From the NCBI GenBank assembly GCA_029265615.1, contig JAJUIB010000001.1, forward strand, positions 1-64,000: a stretch of DNA of 64,000 bases, in the 5' to 3' direction. Position 1 is the stretch's first letter. Each line of letters begins with the position of its first letter. The stretch comes from Spirochaetota bacterium (GTDB taxonomy: Bacteria > Spirochaetota > Spirochaetia > Treponematales > Rectinemataceae). Both the position numbers and the translations under genes were made by a program. Positions 36,837 to 44,054 of this stretch are shown piece after piece. The notes beneath the pieces were generated by a model, which saw only the letters and a program-made list of their open reading frames with translations, searched no databases and had not been told where the DNA came from.

Positions 36837-37547
36837 TCATGTGCGTTCAAACCAGAGTTCGAAGGAACTCCGCCCCGCATTACTTGCTCGGGACTCGAAC
36901 TTTGTCTCCGGCCGCCAGGTCTGGCGGGGAGCATAAGCCTCGTAGCGGTTCCGGAGTCCCGCTGTACGTGCGAGAAGTTCAAGGGTCGCATCTGCGTAGT
37001 CCTCGATGTCTGTGACAAAATAGAGGTAGCCGCCCGGCTTAAGCCGTGAAGTCAGAAGTTCAACGATACCTGGTCGCATGAGCCTCCGCTTGTGGTGGCG
37101 TTTTTTAGGCCAGGGGTCGGGGTAAAAAATGTGAAAGCCGGAAAGGGATGCGGGCGCTACGACGCGTTCCAAGGCCTCGACCGCGTCGTGGTGGAGGATG
37201 CGGATGTTGGACAGGCCATGCTCCTCGATTGCGGCAAGGAGCTTGCCGACACCCGGCGTATGCACCTCGATGCCAAGGTAGTTGTAGTCTGGCCGTTCGC
37301 GGGCGATGCGCCAGGTTGCAAGGCCCATGCCGAAGCCGATTTCACAAATTACCGGTCGCTCGTTCCCGAAGATCTCAGGAAAATCGAGCGGCCGCTCGGG
37401 ATTAAAGGGGATGCAAAAGCGGGGGCCCAGTTCGTCTACCGCGCGCTTCTGTCCTTCGGTCATGCGCCCGGTGCGGAGCACATACGTTCTGATGCCACGA
37501 TCGGGGCTTTCGCTCCCTCCTGCCTTCACCGCAGAATTGTCTTCCAT
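36837..37547 (-). CDS. trmB: tRNA (guanine-N7-)-methyltransferase
   Basis: 236 aa. The SAM-binding loop reads ICEIGFGMGLATWRIARE (about 66-83), followed by YLGIEVHTPGVGKLL and the family hallmark FYPDPWPKKRHHKRRL (about 140-155), then TDIEDYA. The enzyme forms m7G46 in tRNA variable loops. The ATG at 37547 lies 22 nt inside the end of the upstream lipoprotein gene, so translation is coupled. It is the last gene of the leftward hisS-lipoprotein-trmB run. Confidence 0.95.
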   Translation of the reverse strand: MEDNSAVKAGGSESPDRGIRTYVLRTGRMTEGQKRAVDELGPRFCIPFNPERPLDFPEIFGNERPVICEIGFGMGLATWRIARERPDYNYLGIEVHTPGVGKLLAAIEEHGLSNIRILHHDAVEALERVVAPASLSGFHIFYPDPWPKKRHHKRRLMRPGIVELLTSRLKPGGYLYFVTDIEDYADATLELLARTAGLRNRYEAYAPRQTWRPETKFESRASNAGRSSFELWFERT

Positions 37548-38281
37548 GAAAACGCTCCAAGGCGCCGTGCGGCGTCATAGCCGTACACGGCGATGCTTGC
37601 GGCTTTCGCCGCGTCGGTTCTGCCCAATGCCGCTTCGAGTTCAATACGCCCCGGTCGAACCTGCGCCGCCCGTAGGAGGACGCCTGCGCCGTCGTAGGCG
37701 AGTAGCAGGGTTTCAGGCCACTCCGAGGCGATGACAAAGGCGCTACCCCTAGCCCCCCGATCCGGTTCCAGGGAGGGGAGGGGTAGCGGCGCTTTGATGT
37801 CCGGAATCGAAAAATTCCGCTCTGCCTTGCGTCCTGCAAGGTCGGAGACTATGACGCGGTACTCGCCGCGCGGAAGGATGCTCCGGTCTGCCATGGCGAG
37901 ATCGGCCGCCCCGAGCCAGTCGGCGCCGTTTTCGAGCCGTCTATTCCAATGTGTATCGTCGAGCCGCCAGGAAAGCCCCTCATCTTCGGCGAGGACTTCC
38001 ATTGATTCAACGTCCTCGATGCCGTCCTCATCACGGATATTGGCGAACACCGCAAGACTCTCGTAGAACGCAAGGCTCGATGCTCCCTCGACAGTGTCTT
38101 TTCCGTCACTGTCGGCGCGCGAAGCGGCTTTTTCTAAAGGGCGGAGTTCGAGCCGCCACTCGATGGCGCCAAGCTCGGGTGGTGCGCCGCCGCAGGAGCC
38201 CAGAAACAGGGCAAGGAGGGGGAAAATCCACCGCGCCGCCGCGCGTTTAAGCTCATGCCCCCCTCCGGCGTTTTGCTTCAC
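37526..38281 (-). CDS. Lipoprotein of unknown function
   Basis: 251 aa. Basic n-region, hydrophobic core WIFPLLALFLGSC with lipobox LGSC (Cys about residue 30). The mature part is acidic, mixed alpha/beta, with blocks LAFYESLAVFANIRDEDGIE and YRVIVSDLAGRKAERNFSIP that look like Ig-like or beta-sandwich strands. No enzymatic motif. The GTG overlaps the hisS stop (GTGA); the nearby ATG preceded by GGAGGG is in another frame. It is cotranscribed with hisS and trmB, though its role is surely in the envelope. Confidence 0.7.
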   Translation of the reverse strand: MKQNAGGGHELKRAAARWIFPLLALFLGSCGGAPPELGAIEWRLELRPLEKAASRADSDGKDTVEGASSLAFYESLAVFANIRDEDGIEDVESMEVLAEDEGLSWRLDDTHWNRRLENGADWLGAADLAMADRSILPRGEYRVIVSDLAGRKAERNFSIPDIKAPLPLPSLEPDRGARGSAFVIASEWPETLLLAYDGAGVLLRAAQVRPGRIELEAALGRTDAAKAASIAVYGYDAARRLGAFSWKTILR

Positions 38282-39606
38282 CGCTCAAGCCGTCCCTTGA
38301 TGAGCGTGACTGCCTCGTCAAGGCTGTGCATTTCGAAGGTTTCGCGATTTCGCAAATCCTTCACGACAAAAACGCCTTTTGCCGCCTCGGCGCCGCCGAG
38401 AACGAGCGCGAGAGGTATGCCCTTTTTTTCCGCATAGACGAACTGTTGGGCGAGCTTGCGCCTTTCGGGGAAAACCTCGCAGCACAATCCCGCGCGGCGG
38501 AAGGTCGCCGCCGCAGCCTCGTAGCGCGGGCCAAAGCCCTCCTCCAGGTCGAGGATGAGAATGTCGGTGTAGCCTGCGCGCCGCCGCGAGAGGCCCATCG
38601 CCTCGAGCGCGGCGAGAAGGCGGTCAAGGCCAATTGCCGCGCCCACGCCGGGCATCCGTCGCGTTGTGTAGAGGCTCGCAAGCTCGTCGTAGCGTCCGCC
38701 ACCACAGACCGATCCGATTTCGGGCATCGCGTCAAGCCGTGTTTCAAAAACGACGCCGGTGTAGTAGTCGAGGCCCCGCGTGATGGAGGGGTCGAGGACG
38801 AGTTTGCCTCGCGGCGGCGTGGGCGCGGTCGAAAACGCGGCGTTCACAGCGTCGAAAATTGCGCGAAGCCGCATTGCGTCGGGATTCAGTCCGCCCGCAA
38901 GCCGCTCGAGGCGCGAAAGCCCCTCCTCGAAGGCCGGACAGGGTTCGATGTACTCGAGCACCTTTGCCGCGCCTTCTTCGCCGATTTCTGCGGCAAGGAG
39001 TTTCCGAACCTCCGCCTCGCCGATCTTGTCGAGTTTGTCGACGGCGCGGAGCACTGCGGGCGATTTGTCGACAGCCCCGATCGCCGCGAGGAAGCGGTTG
39101 AAAAGGCCGCGGTGGTTGATCCGCACCGTAAAGTCGCCGATGTCGAGGGCGGTGAGTGCATCGTGGATGAGGAGAACGATGTCGGCATCCGCAGCATCCG
39201 AATCCGTGCCGACGATGTCGAAATCGCACTGCATGAACTCGCGGTACCGGCCTCGCTGGGTGTTTTCCCCGCGCCAGACCTTCGCCATGTGGTAGCGGCG
39301 GAAGGGAAGGTAGAGTTCGTCGACATGCTCCGCCATGAAGCGGGCGAAGGGAACGGTGAGGTCGAAGCGCATAGCGACGTCGCGGCCTCCATGATCAGCG
39401 AAGCGGTAGACCTGTTTGTCCGTTTCGCCGCCCCCCTTGCCGAGGAGTATTTCGGCGTATTCGAGCACGGGCGTGTCGATAGGCACAAAGCCAAACGAGC
39501 GGAAGACACGCTCGAGAATCTCGATGAGCGCCTTTCGCTCGATTTCGGCCTCGGGCAGATAGTCGCGGAAACCTTTGAGAACCCGCGGTTCGATGATGTC
39601 GGGCAT
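38278..39606 (-). CDS. hisS: Histidyl-tRNA synthetase
   Basis: 442 aa. Class II motifs: PRVLKGFRDYLPEAEI at the N-terminus, motif 1 near FGFVPIDTPVLEY, motif 2 MAKVWRGENTQRGRYREFMQ (about 105-125), the histidine-binding LDPSITRGLDYYTG near 260 and motif 3 GVGAAIGLDRLLAAL. The C-terminal anticodon domain starts near 340. It charges tRNA-His. The ATG at 39606 has GGAGGG upstream; a longer in-frame reading to 39642 is unlikely. Own promoter at 39641-39670. Confidence 0.97.
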   Translation of the reverse strand: MPDIIEPRVLKGFRDYLPEAEIERKALIEILERVFRSFGFVPIDTPVLEYAEILLGKGGGETDKQVYRFADHGGRDVAMRFDLTVPFARFMAEHVDELYLPFRRYHMAKVWRGENTQRGRYREFMQCDFDIVGTDSDAADADIVLLIHDALTALDIGDFTVRINHRGLFNRFLAAIGAVDKSPAVLRAVDKLDKIGEAEVRKLLAAEIGEEGAAKVLEYIEPCPAFEEGLSRLERLAGGLNPDAMRLRAIFDAVNAAFSTAPTPPRGKLVLDPSITRGLDYYTGVVFETRLDAMPEIGSVCGGGRYDELASLYTTRRMPGVGAAIGLDRLLAALEAMGLSRRRAGYTDILILDLEEGFGPRYEAAAATFRRAGLCCEVFPERRKLAQQFVYAEKKGIPLALVLGGAEAAKGVFVVKDLRNRETFEMHSLDEAVTLIKGRLER

Positions 39607-39640
39607 GATCCCTCCGGATGGCGCAGAGCGCCGGGCTTCC

Positions 39641-39670
39641 ATTATGCGGCCTTACGCCCCGGAGAATCAA
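39641..39670 (-). promoter_or_regulatory. hisS promoter
   Basis: Minus strand: TTGATT (39670-39665), 18-nt spacer, CATAAT (39646-39641). Expected leader about 28 nt, containing the GGAGGG ribosome site. Confidence 0.6.
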
Positions 39671-39682
39671 CGGGCTTTTGAC

Positions 39683-39742
39683 GCCTGCGGGGCCCGGCGC
39701 CTGCGGGGCCCGGCGCCTGCGGGGCCCGGCGCCTGCGGGGCC
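39683..39742. repeat. 16-bp GC-rich tandem repeat between divergent hisS and coaX promoters
   Basis: Unit GCCTGCGGGGCCCGGC: three full copies (39683-39730) and a 12-bp partial (39731-39742); a degenerate copy follows within the coaX promoter. It fills the space between the two divergent promoters. Confidence 0.95.
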
Positions 39743-39771
39743 TTGACGCCCGCGGGGTCCGCCGTCATAGT
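39743..39771 (+). promoter_or_regulatory. coaX promoter (predicted leaderless)
   Basis: TTGACG (39743-39748), exactly 17 nt, CATAGT (39766-39771), then TTGCGC and the ATG at 39778. The expected transcription start is the A of the ATG. Confidence 0.65.
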
Positions 39772-39777
39772 TTGCGC

Positions 39778-40539
39778 ATGCTCCTCGTCATCGATGTCGG
39801 CAACACAAACATCGTGGGCGGCGTGTACCGGGATGGCCGCCTCGTCCATACGCTTCGCATCCACACGGTGCCCAAAAAGACCGAAGACGAATACTCCTCG
39901 ATTTTCAAGGCCATACTGCTCGACCGGGGCACGTCCTCAGGAGACATTGACCGGGTCGTGCTGTCCTCCGTCGTGCCCGTCCTCACCGATGCGATGATCG
40001 CGATGTGCCGACACCTTTTTGATGTCGAGCCCTTTGTGCTTGGTCCCGCCATCTATCCCAAGTTGCCGCTCCGTGTGACGAGCCCCCACGAGATCGGCAC
40101 CGATCTTGTGGCGGACGCCCTCGCCGCCTACGAAAAGACAGGCGGTGCGGCCATCGTCGTCGATTTCGGTACGGCCCTCACCTTTACCTGCGTTTCGGGC
40201 GATGGCACCATCCGCGGCGTGTCGATACTGCCCGGCCTCGGAACGGCGGTTAATGCCCTTTCCCGCGACACCGCGCAGCTTCCTTTCGTTCAGCTCGCGG
40301 CGCCGCCGTCGGTGATCGGTACGAACACGGTGATGTCGATTCAGGCGGGAGTGGTGCACGGCTATGCAGGGCTCGTGATGCACCTCGTTGCGCGGATGAA
40401 GGAGGAAATGGGCGAACGCGTCCGTGTTATCGCGACGGGAGGGCTTTGTCGTGTGGTCGCCGGTCTCGTCGATTGCTTTGACGCCGTCGATCCCGATCTC
40501 ACCCTCGACGGGCTTGCCCTTGTCGCGAACTACTGCTAG
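39778..40539 (+). CDS. coaX: Type III pantothenate kinase
   Basis: 253 aa, normal for CoaX. Phosphate-1 loop LLVIDVGNTNIVGGVY at the N-terminus (the D-x-G-N-T motif), the pantothenate-site region LRVTSPHEIGTDLVADALAA near 100-120 (G-x-D) and IVVDFGTALTFTCVSGDG near 128-145. It makes 4'-phosphopantothenate, the first step of coenzyme A synthesis. There is no Shine-Dalgarno and the promoter abuts the start codon. The stop overlaps the stop of the convergent gene. Confidence 0.95.
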   Translation: MLLVIDVGNTNIVGGVYRDGRLVHTLRIHTVPKKTEDEYSSIFKAILLDRGTSSGDIDRVVLSSVVPVLTDAMIAMCRHLFDVEPFVLGPAIYPKLPLRVTSPHEIGTDLVADALAAYEKTGGAAIVVDFGTALTFTCVSGDGTIRGVSILPGLGTAVNALSRDTAQLPFVQLAAPPSVIGTNTVMSIQAGVVHGYAGLVMHLVARMKEEMGERVRVIATGGLCRVVAGLVDCFDAVDPDLTLDGLALVANYC

Positions 40540-40976
40540 CTCTTGAGGAGTTCCGAAAGCTCGTCCTCTGAAACGACATCAGCCCCGCTGTTTCCCTCGC
40601 CCGCGCTTGCAAGGAGCGCTTCGAGTTCGGTGACAAGCGTGCGTTGACTCTCAAGAACCGCTTCAAGCTGGGGGTGGTAGGCGGCATAATCCTCGGCGCG
40701 GGGACAGTCTCCGGCGAGGAGTCGCCGAACGACGCGGCCGAAAGAAACCGCAGTGCGCTCAAGGAGCTTCATGTACTCGACCCGGTCGATGAGGTGCTCG
40801 TTGTGCGATAGGAGCGTGTGAAAGTTCTTGATGCTTGTGTCGATGAAGAAAAAGTCCCCCGCAAGGCGTTCCCTAAAGAACTCCGCATCCGCTTCAACGG
40901 CAAGCGCCGCCTCCAGGGCCTTGACGAGGGTCGAGATCACGAAAAGGTCATCTTGATAGTGCGTTTTCTGCGGCAT
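40536..40976 (-). CDS. Hypothetical cytoplasmic helical protein
   Basis: 146 aa, no signal peptide or membrane segment. It is predicted largely helical (LVKALEAALAVEADAEFFRE, DRVEYMKLLERTAVSFGRVV, QLEAVLESQRTLVTELEALL) with an acidic tail. The ATG at 40976 has GAGGAG upstream, good evidence that the gene is real. I do not recognise the family. Divergent from the rpsF operon, convergent with coaX. Confidence 0.6.
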   Translation of the reverse strand: MPQKTHYQDDLFVISTLVKALEAALAVEADAEFFRERLAGDFFFIDTSIKNFHTLLSHNEHLIDRVEYMKLLERTAVSFGRVVRRLLAGDCPRAEDYAAYHPQLEAVLESQRTLVTELEALLASAGEGNSGADVVSEDELSELLKS

Positions 40977-41069
40977 GGCGCTCCTCAGAACTTATGATCG
41001 GCGCGACCGGCGCAAGGCATGAATCCAGCGCCCTTTTCCGGCCTGCTCCGTGGCGAGTTTTTAAGCTGA

Positions 41070-41099
41070 TTGATTCTCTCTCCCCTTCCATAGTATAAC
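41070..41099 (+). promoter_or_regulatory. rpsF operon promoter
   Basis: TTGATT (41070-41075), 18 nt, TATAAC (41094-41099). The implied 5' leader is about 100 nt. Confidence 0.6.
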
Positions 41100-41105
41100 G
41101 TGCGG

Positions 41106-41209
41106 ATGAGTCGTCCGTTCGGTTCGAACGGATGGTCCCAGCCGCTTCCCCACGATAAGGGAGCGGACGATTCGCCCTTAGGGCGAACGAATGTCCAATG
41201 GGAGGAACC
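41106..41209 (+). promoter_or_regulatory. Structured 5' leader of rpsF (possible S6:S18 autoregulatory site)
   Basis: Two clear hairpins: CCGTTCG-GTT-CGAACGG (41115-41131) and TTCGCCC-TTA-GGGCGAA (41171-41187). The second is embedded in an outer GGAC/GTCC helix with internal loops. Leaders of rpsF operons in many bacteria bind the S6:S18 complex. I infer this from position; the exact binding motif was not verified. Confidence 0.4.
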
Positions 41210-41491
41210 ATGAGAGAGTACGAACTCATCGCCGTCTTTCCCTCGGAGGAAGAGCTCTTCCGCCAGGGTAAAGAGGCGGTCGCCGCGGAACTCGCCAAGC
41301 AGGGCGCCCGCGACGTCAAGGAAGAGGACATGGGCGATCGGCAGCTCGCCTATGAGATCAAGAAACGCCAGCGCGGCCACTACGTCCTCTTCAAGATGAA
41401 CCTCGATCCGCAGAAGGTCGTTCCCGCGGAGCGCGCCTTCAAGCTCAACCAGAACGTCCTCAAGTACCTCTTCGTCAGGGCGGAAGCCTAA
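41210..41491 (+). CDS. rpsF: Ribosomal protein bS6
   Basis: 93 aa. MREYELIAVFPSEEELFRQG, then DVKEEDMGDRQLAYEIKKRQ and GHYVLFKMNL are the S6 beta-alpha-beta pattern. It binds the 30S platform together with S18, encoded two genes downstream. The ATG at 41210 follows GGGAGGAACC; an upstream GTG/ATG frame extension of four codons is unsupported. Confidence 0.97.
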   Translation: MREYELIAVFPSEEELFRQGKEAVAAELAKQGARDVKEEDMGDRQLAYEIKKRQRGHYVLFKMNLDPQKVVPAERAFKLNQNVLKYLFVRAEA

Positions 41492-41509
41492 GGTCGGGGG
41501 AGTCGGCAC

Positions 41510-42028
41510 ATGGGAGACCTTTCCGTAGCCGTCCTCGTGGGAAGGCTGACGCGGGATGCCGAACTCAAGTACACGGCATCCGGCCAGGCAGTCTGTCATT
41601 TCTCCGTCGCGACGAGTTTGCGCGTGAAAAAGGGCGACCAGTGGGTTGACGAATCCAGCTACTGGGATGTCGATCTCTGGGGCAAACGAGCCGAGTCCAT
41701 CAATCAGTATCTCACGAAAGGGAAGCTCGTCGCGGTCCAGGGCGATATGCGCCAGGACAAGTGGGAGCAGGACGGACAGAGCCGGATGAAGGTCAAGATC
41801 ACGGCCAACGACGTCCAACTCATTGGCGGCGGCCAGGGCGGTGGTTCTGGTAGCGCCTATGACCGCGGCGGCTCGGGCTATGCCCCTGCAAATCAGGGGG
41901 GCTATGGCGCCCCACAGGGACGTGGCAGCTACGGTGCCGGAGCCTCCGGCGCGGCCGTGACGCGGCCGGGCGGCACAGGTGGTCCCGCGCCACAGTCCGA
42001 TGATTTTGCCGACGACATCCCCTTCTAG
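41510..42028 (+). CDS. ssb: Single-stranded DNA-binding protein
   Basis: 172 aa. The OB-fold occupies about residues 1-110 (VLVGRLTRDAELKYTASGQA, WVDESSYWDVDLWGKRAESI, GKLVAVQGDMRQDKWEQDGQ). A Gly/Tyr/Ala-rich linker leads to the acidic tail DDFADDIPF, the docking tip for replication and repair partners. The gene's place between rpsF and rpsR is the classic arrangement. Confidence 0.97.
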   Translation: MGDLSVAVLVGRLTRDAELKYTASGQAVCHFSVATSLRVKKGDQWVDESSYWDVDLWGKRAESINQYLTKGKLVAVQGDMRQDKWEQDGQSRMKVKITANDVQLIGGGQGGGSGSAYDRGGSGYAPANQGGYGAPQGRGSYGAGASGAAVTRPGGTGGPAPQSDDFADDIPF

Positions 42029-42049
42029 AACTTACGTAAGGAGAACACC

Positions 42050-42370
42050 ATGTCCGATATGAGAGAGCAGCAGGAAGCGCGGCCCGTTCGCCAGGAGGGC
42101 GAGGCCGCCGAACCCCGGCGCGATGAAGAGCGCGGCTCTTCAGGCCCGCGGCGCGGCAAAGGCTTCTTCAAAAAGAAGGTGTGCAAGTTCTGCGCGCAGA
42201 AACTTGTCATCAACTATAAGGACGCCGACACGCTCCGCCGCTTTGTCACCGATCGGGGTAAGATCCTGCCCCGCCGCATCACCGGCTCTTGCGCGAAGCA
42301 TCAGCGCGAGCTCGCCGTGGCGATCAAGCGGAGCCGCGCGCTTGCCATGCTCCCCTACGTGCTCAAGTAA
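42050..42370 (+). CDS. rpsR: Ribosomal protein bS18, with N-terminal extension
   Basis: 106 aa. The S18 core starts near residue 36: [20 protein letters not shown], then [20 protein letters not shown] and [19 protein letters not shown]. Cysteines in CKFC and SCAKH suggest the zinc-binding form. The first 35 residues are a charged, Glu/Arg-rich extension not needed for the fold. The ATG follows AAGGAGAACACC. Same operon as rpsF and ssb. Confidence 0.97.
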   Translation: MSDMREQQEARPVRQEGEAAEPRRDEERGSSGPRRGKGFFKKKVCKFCAQKLVINYKDADTLRRFVTDRGKILPRRITGSCAKHQRELAVAIKRSRALAMLPYVLK

Positions 42371-42419
42371 GCGCACGACGCCATAGACTGAATATAGAGC
42401 GCGATACATCGAGTGTCCG

Positions 42420-43436
42420 ATGAGTGATGAAGCCCGATCCGCACGGAGAGTTCCGAGCATTCTCGCCGCAAGCCTGACAGCGGGGCTTGTTTCGGCCTTG
42501 CTCTATCTTTCTGTGCTGCTCAGCTTCGTGTTCCTATTGCCCGTCCAGTTCGCCTATGAACGTCGTGGTCGGAGTTGCGGCATGATCGCAGCTGGATGTG
42601 CGCTTTTCGCGGTGACGGCAGGGCAGCTTGCGCGAGTGGCTGGCCTCGGCGGTTCCGACGCCCTCGCGGCGCTTGTGCCCGGAGACTACCTGTCGCTCGT
42701 TCTCCCGCCCTTCATCCTCCTCGGCGGCCTTGTGTTTGTAAACGCTCCGATTATGTCGGGCCTCCATGAGGTATACCGTAGCCTGCTCGCGGTTGCACTC
42801 TGCTCGCTAGTTGCGCTGCCCGGCATCATCGCCTTAGGAGCTGATGCGGCATTTTCGCAGCATCTTGAGGCGAGCATCGGCGAAGCCTTAAAGCCCCTTG
42901 TCGCCCAAATGGGGGAGGGGTATGAGGCTTCGGCAGTCAAAGCGGCACTCGACCCGGCCGCGCTTGTCGCGCAGGCCAAGACGGTTGCGCTTTCCGGCTT
43001 TGCCGCGATGCTCTATGCCCTCATTGGGCTCAACCGCTGGCTCGGAACCCGCCTTGCTGCTCTCGGGCGGCCTGTAGTGTCTGTTCCGCGTCTTGCGGAG
43101 TATCGCCTTCCTTTCACCCTGGTCTGGCCATTTTTGGCCGCGTGGGCCGGGGTGCTCGCGGCGCGCTATTTCTCGGCGCCTCTGCCCCTTGCGGCACTTG
43201 CCTGGAATAGCGCCCTCGTCCTTTCCCTGAGCTATGCGGTTCAGGGCATCGGGATTGCGTCGCACCTGATGAACCGTTGGAATTTGCCGAGATCGCTCAG
43301 GATAGCGTTGACGGCCTTCATGGTCCTCATGTTCGCCACGCCGCCCTTCGGGGTGGTTCTGGCCGCTGTCTTCCCCCTTCTCGGCGTCACCGAGGTATGG
43401 ATACCGTACCGAAATCCCAAAGGAGTCGGAGCATGA
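42420..43436 (+). CDS. YybS/DUF2232-like multi-pass membrane protein
   Basis: 338 aa with about eight hydrophobic segments. A DUF2232-type polytopic protein commonly sits between rpsR and rplI (YybS in Bacillus, there beside the GdpP phosphodiesterase). Position, size and topology match; sequence match was judged by eye only. The ending (IALTAFMVLMFATPPFGVVL, VFPLLGVTEVWIPYR) is typical of the family. No GdpP gene accompanies it. The stop overlaps the rplI ATG (ATGA). A ribosome-binding site before the ATG at 42420 is not obvious. Function unknown. Confidence 0.75.
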   Translation: MSDEARSARRVPSILAASLTAGLVSALLYLSVLLSFVFLLPVQFAYERRGRSCGMIAAGCALFAVTAGQLARVAGLGGSDALAALVPGDYLSLVLPPFILLGGLVFVNAPIMSGLHEVYRSLLAVALCSLVALPGIIALGADAAFSQHLEASIGEALKPLVAQMGEGYEASAVKAALDPAALVAQAKTVALSGFAAMLYALIGLNRWLGTRLAALGRPVVSVPRLAEYRLPFTLVWPFLAAWAGVLAARYFSAPLPLAALAWNSALVLSLSYAVQGIGIASHLMNRWNLPRSLRIALTAFMVLMFATPPFGVVLAAVFPLLGVTEVWIPYRNPKGVGA

Positions 43437-44038
43437 GAGTCATCCTCAATCAGGACGTTCCGAATCTCGGCGAGCTTGGAGACGTCAAGGACGTCGCCCC
43501 CGGCTACGCCCGTAATTTCCTTTTCCCCCGGAACTTTGCTTTTGCCTTCAACAAAAAGACCCAGGCCCTCTTCGAGAAGCGTCAGGCCGAGATCGAGGCC
43601 ATGAAGGCGGCAAAGCGCCAGTCTTCGGCGAGTCTTAAGGAAAAGCTTGAGGCCGAGGAGCTTGTGGTTGCGGTGCCCGCGGGCAAGAACGGCAAGCTCT
43701 ATGGTGCCGTCACTAACGCCACCGTCTACGATGAGCTTCTTAAGAAGGGTATCGAGATTGACCGCAAGAAGATCGAGGTGCCCGGCCGTTCGATCAAGAG
43801 CGTCGGTAGCTATAAGGTCCTCATTCACCTCTACGAAAAGGAGGAGGCTACTCTCCGCCTCCTTGTCCAGGGCGTCGAGGTCAAGGCCGAGGAGAAGACC
43901 GGCGAAGAGGTGCAGAAACCCCGCCGTGAGCGTCGCGAGCGCCGCCACTCGGAGGAGGATGATTCCCCCGAGGCGCAGCTTCGCGCCTTCCTTGCGTCCC
44001 AGGGGCTCGAGCCCGAGGACGAGCCTGCCCAGGAGTGA
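43433..44038 (+). CDS. rplI: Ribosomal protein bL9
   Basis: 201 aa. The N-terminal rRNA-binding domain MRVILNQDVPNLGELGDVKD, VAPGYARNFLFPRNFAFAF is followed by the long connecting helix (about 45-75) and the C-terminal domain (GKNGKLYGAVTNATVYDELL). It is about 50 residues longer than typical L9 owing to a charged, low-complexity tail rich in Glu and Arg. The ATG at 43433 follows AAAGGAG and overlaps the yybS stop. Confidence 0.97.
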   Translation: MRVILNQDVPNLGELGDVKDVAPGYARNFLFPRNFAFAFNKKTQALFEKRQAEIEAMKAAKRQSSASLKEKLEAEELVVAVPAGKNGKLYGAVTNATVYDELLKKGIEIDRKKIEVPGRSIKSVGSYKVLIHLYEKEEATLRLLVQGVEVKAEEKTGEEVQKPRRERRERRHSEEDDSPEAQLRAFLASQGLEPEDEPAQE

Positions 44039-44054
44039 CGAGCTTTAAGGCTTG

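Noticed and set aside
38326-39681. 451-codon open frame on the plus strand, opposite hisS
   Set aside because: hisS is certain; no initiation signal or domain in the antisense frame.
39683-39742. Tandem 16-bp repeats as a CRISPR array
   Set aside because: No spacers between repeats and no cas genes.
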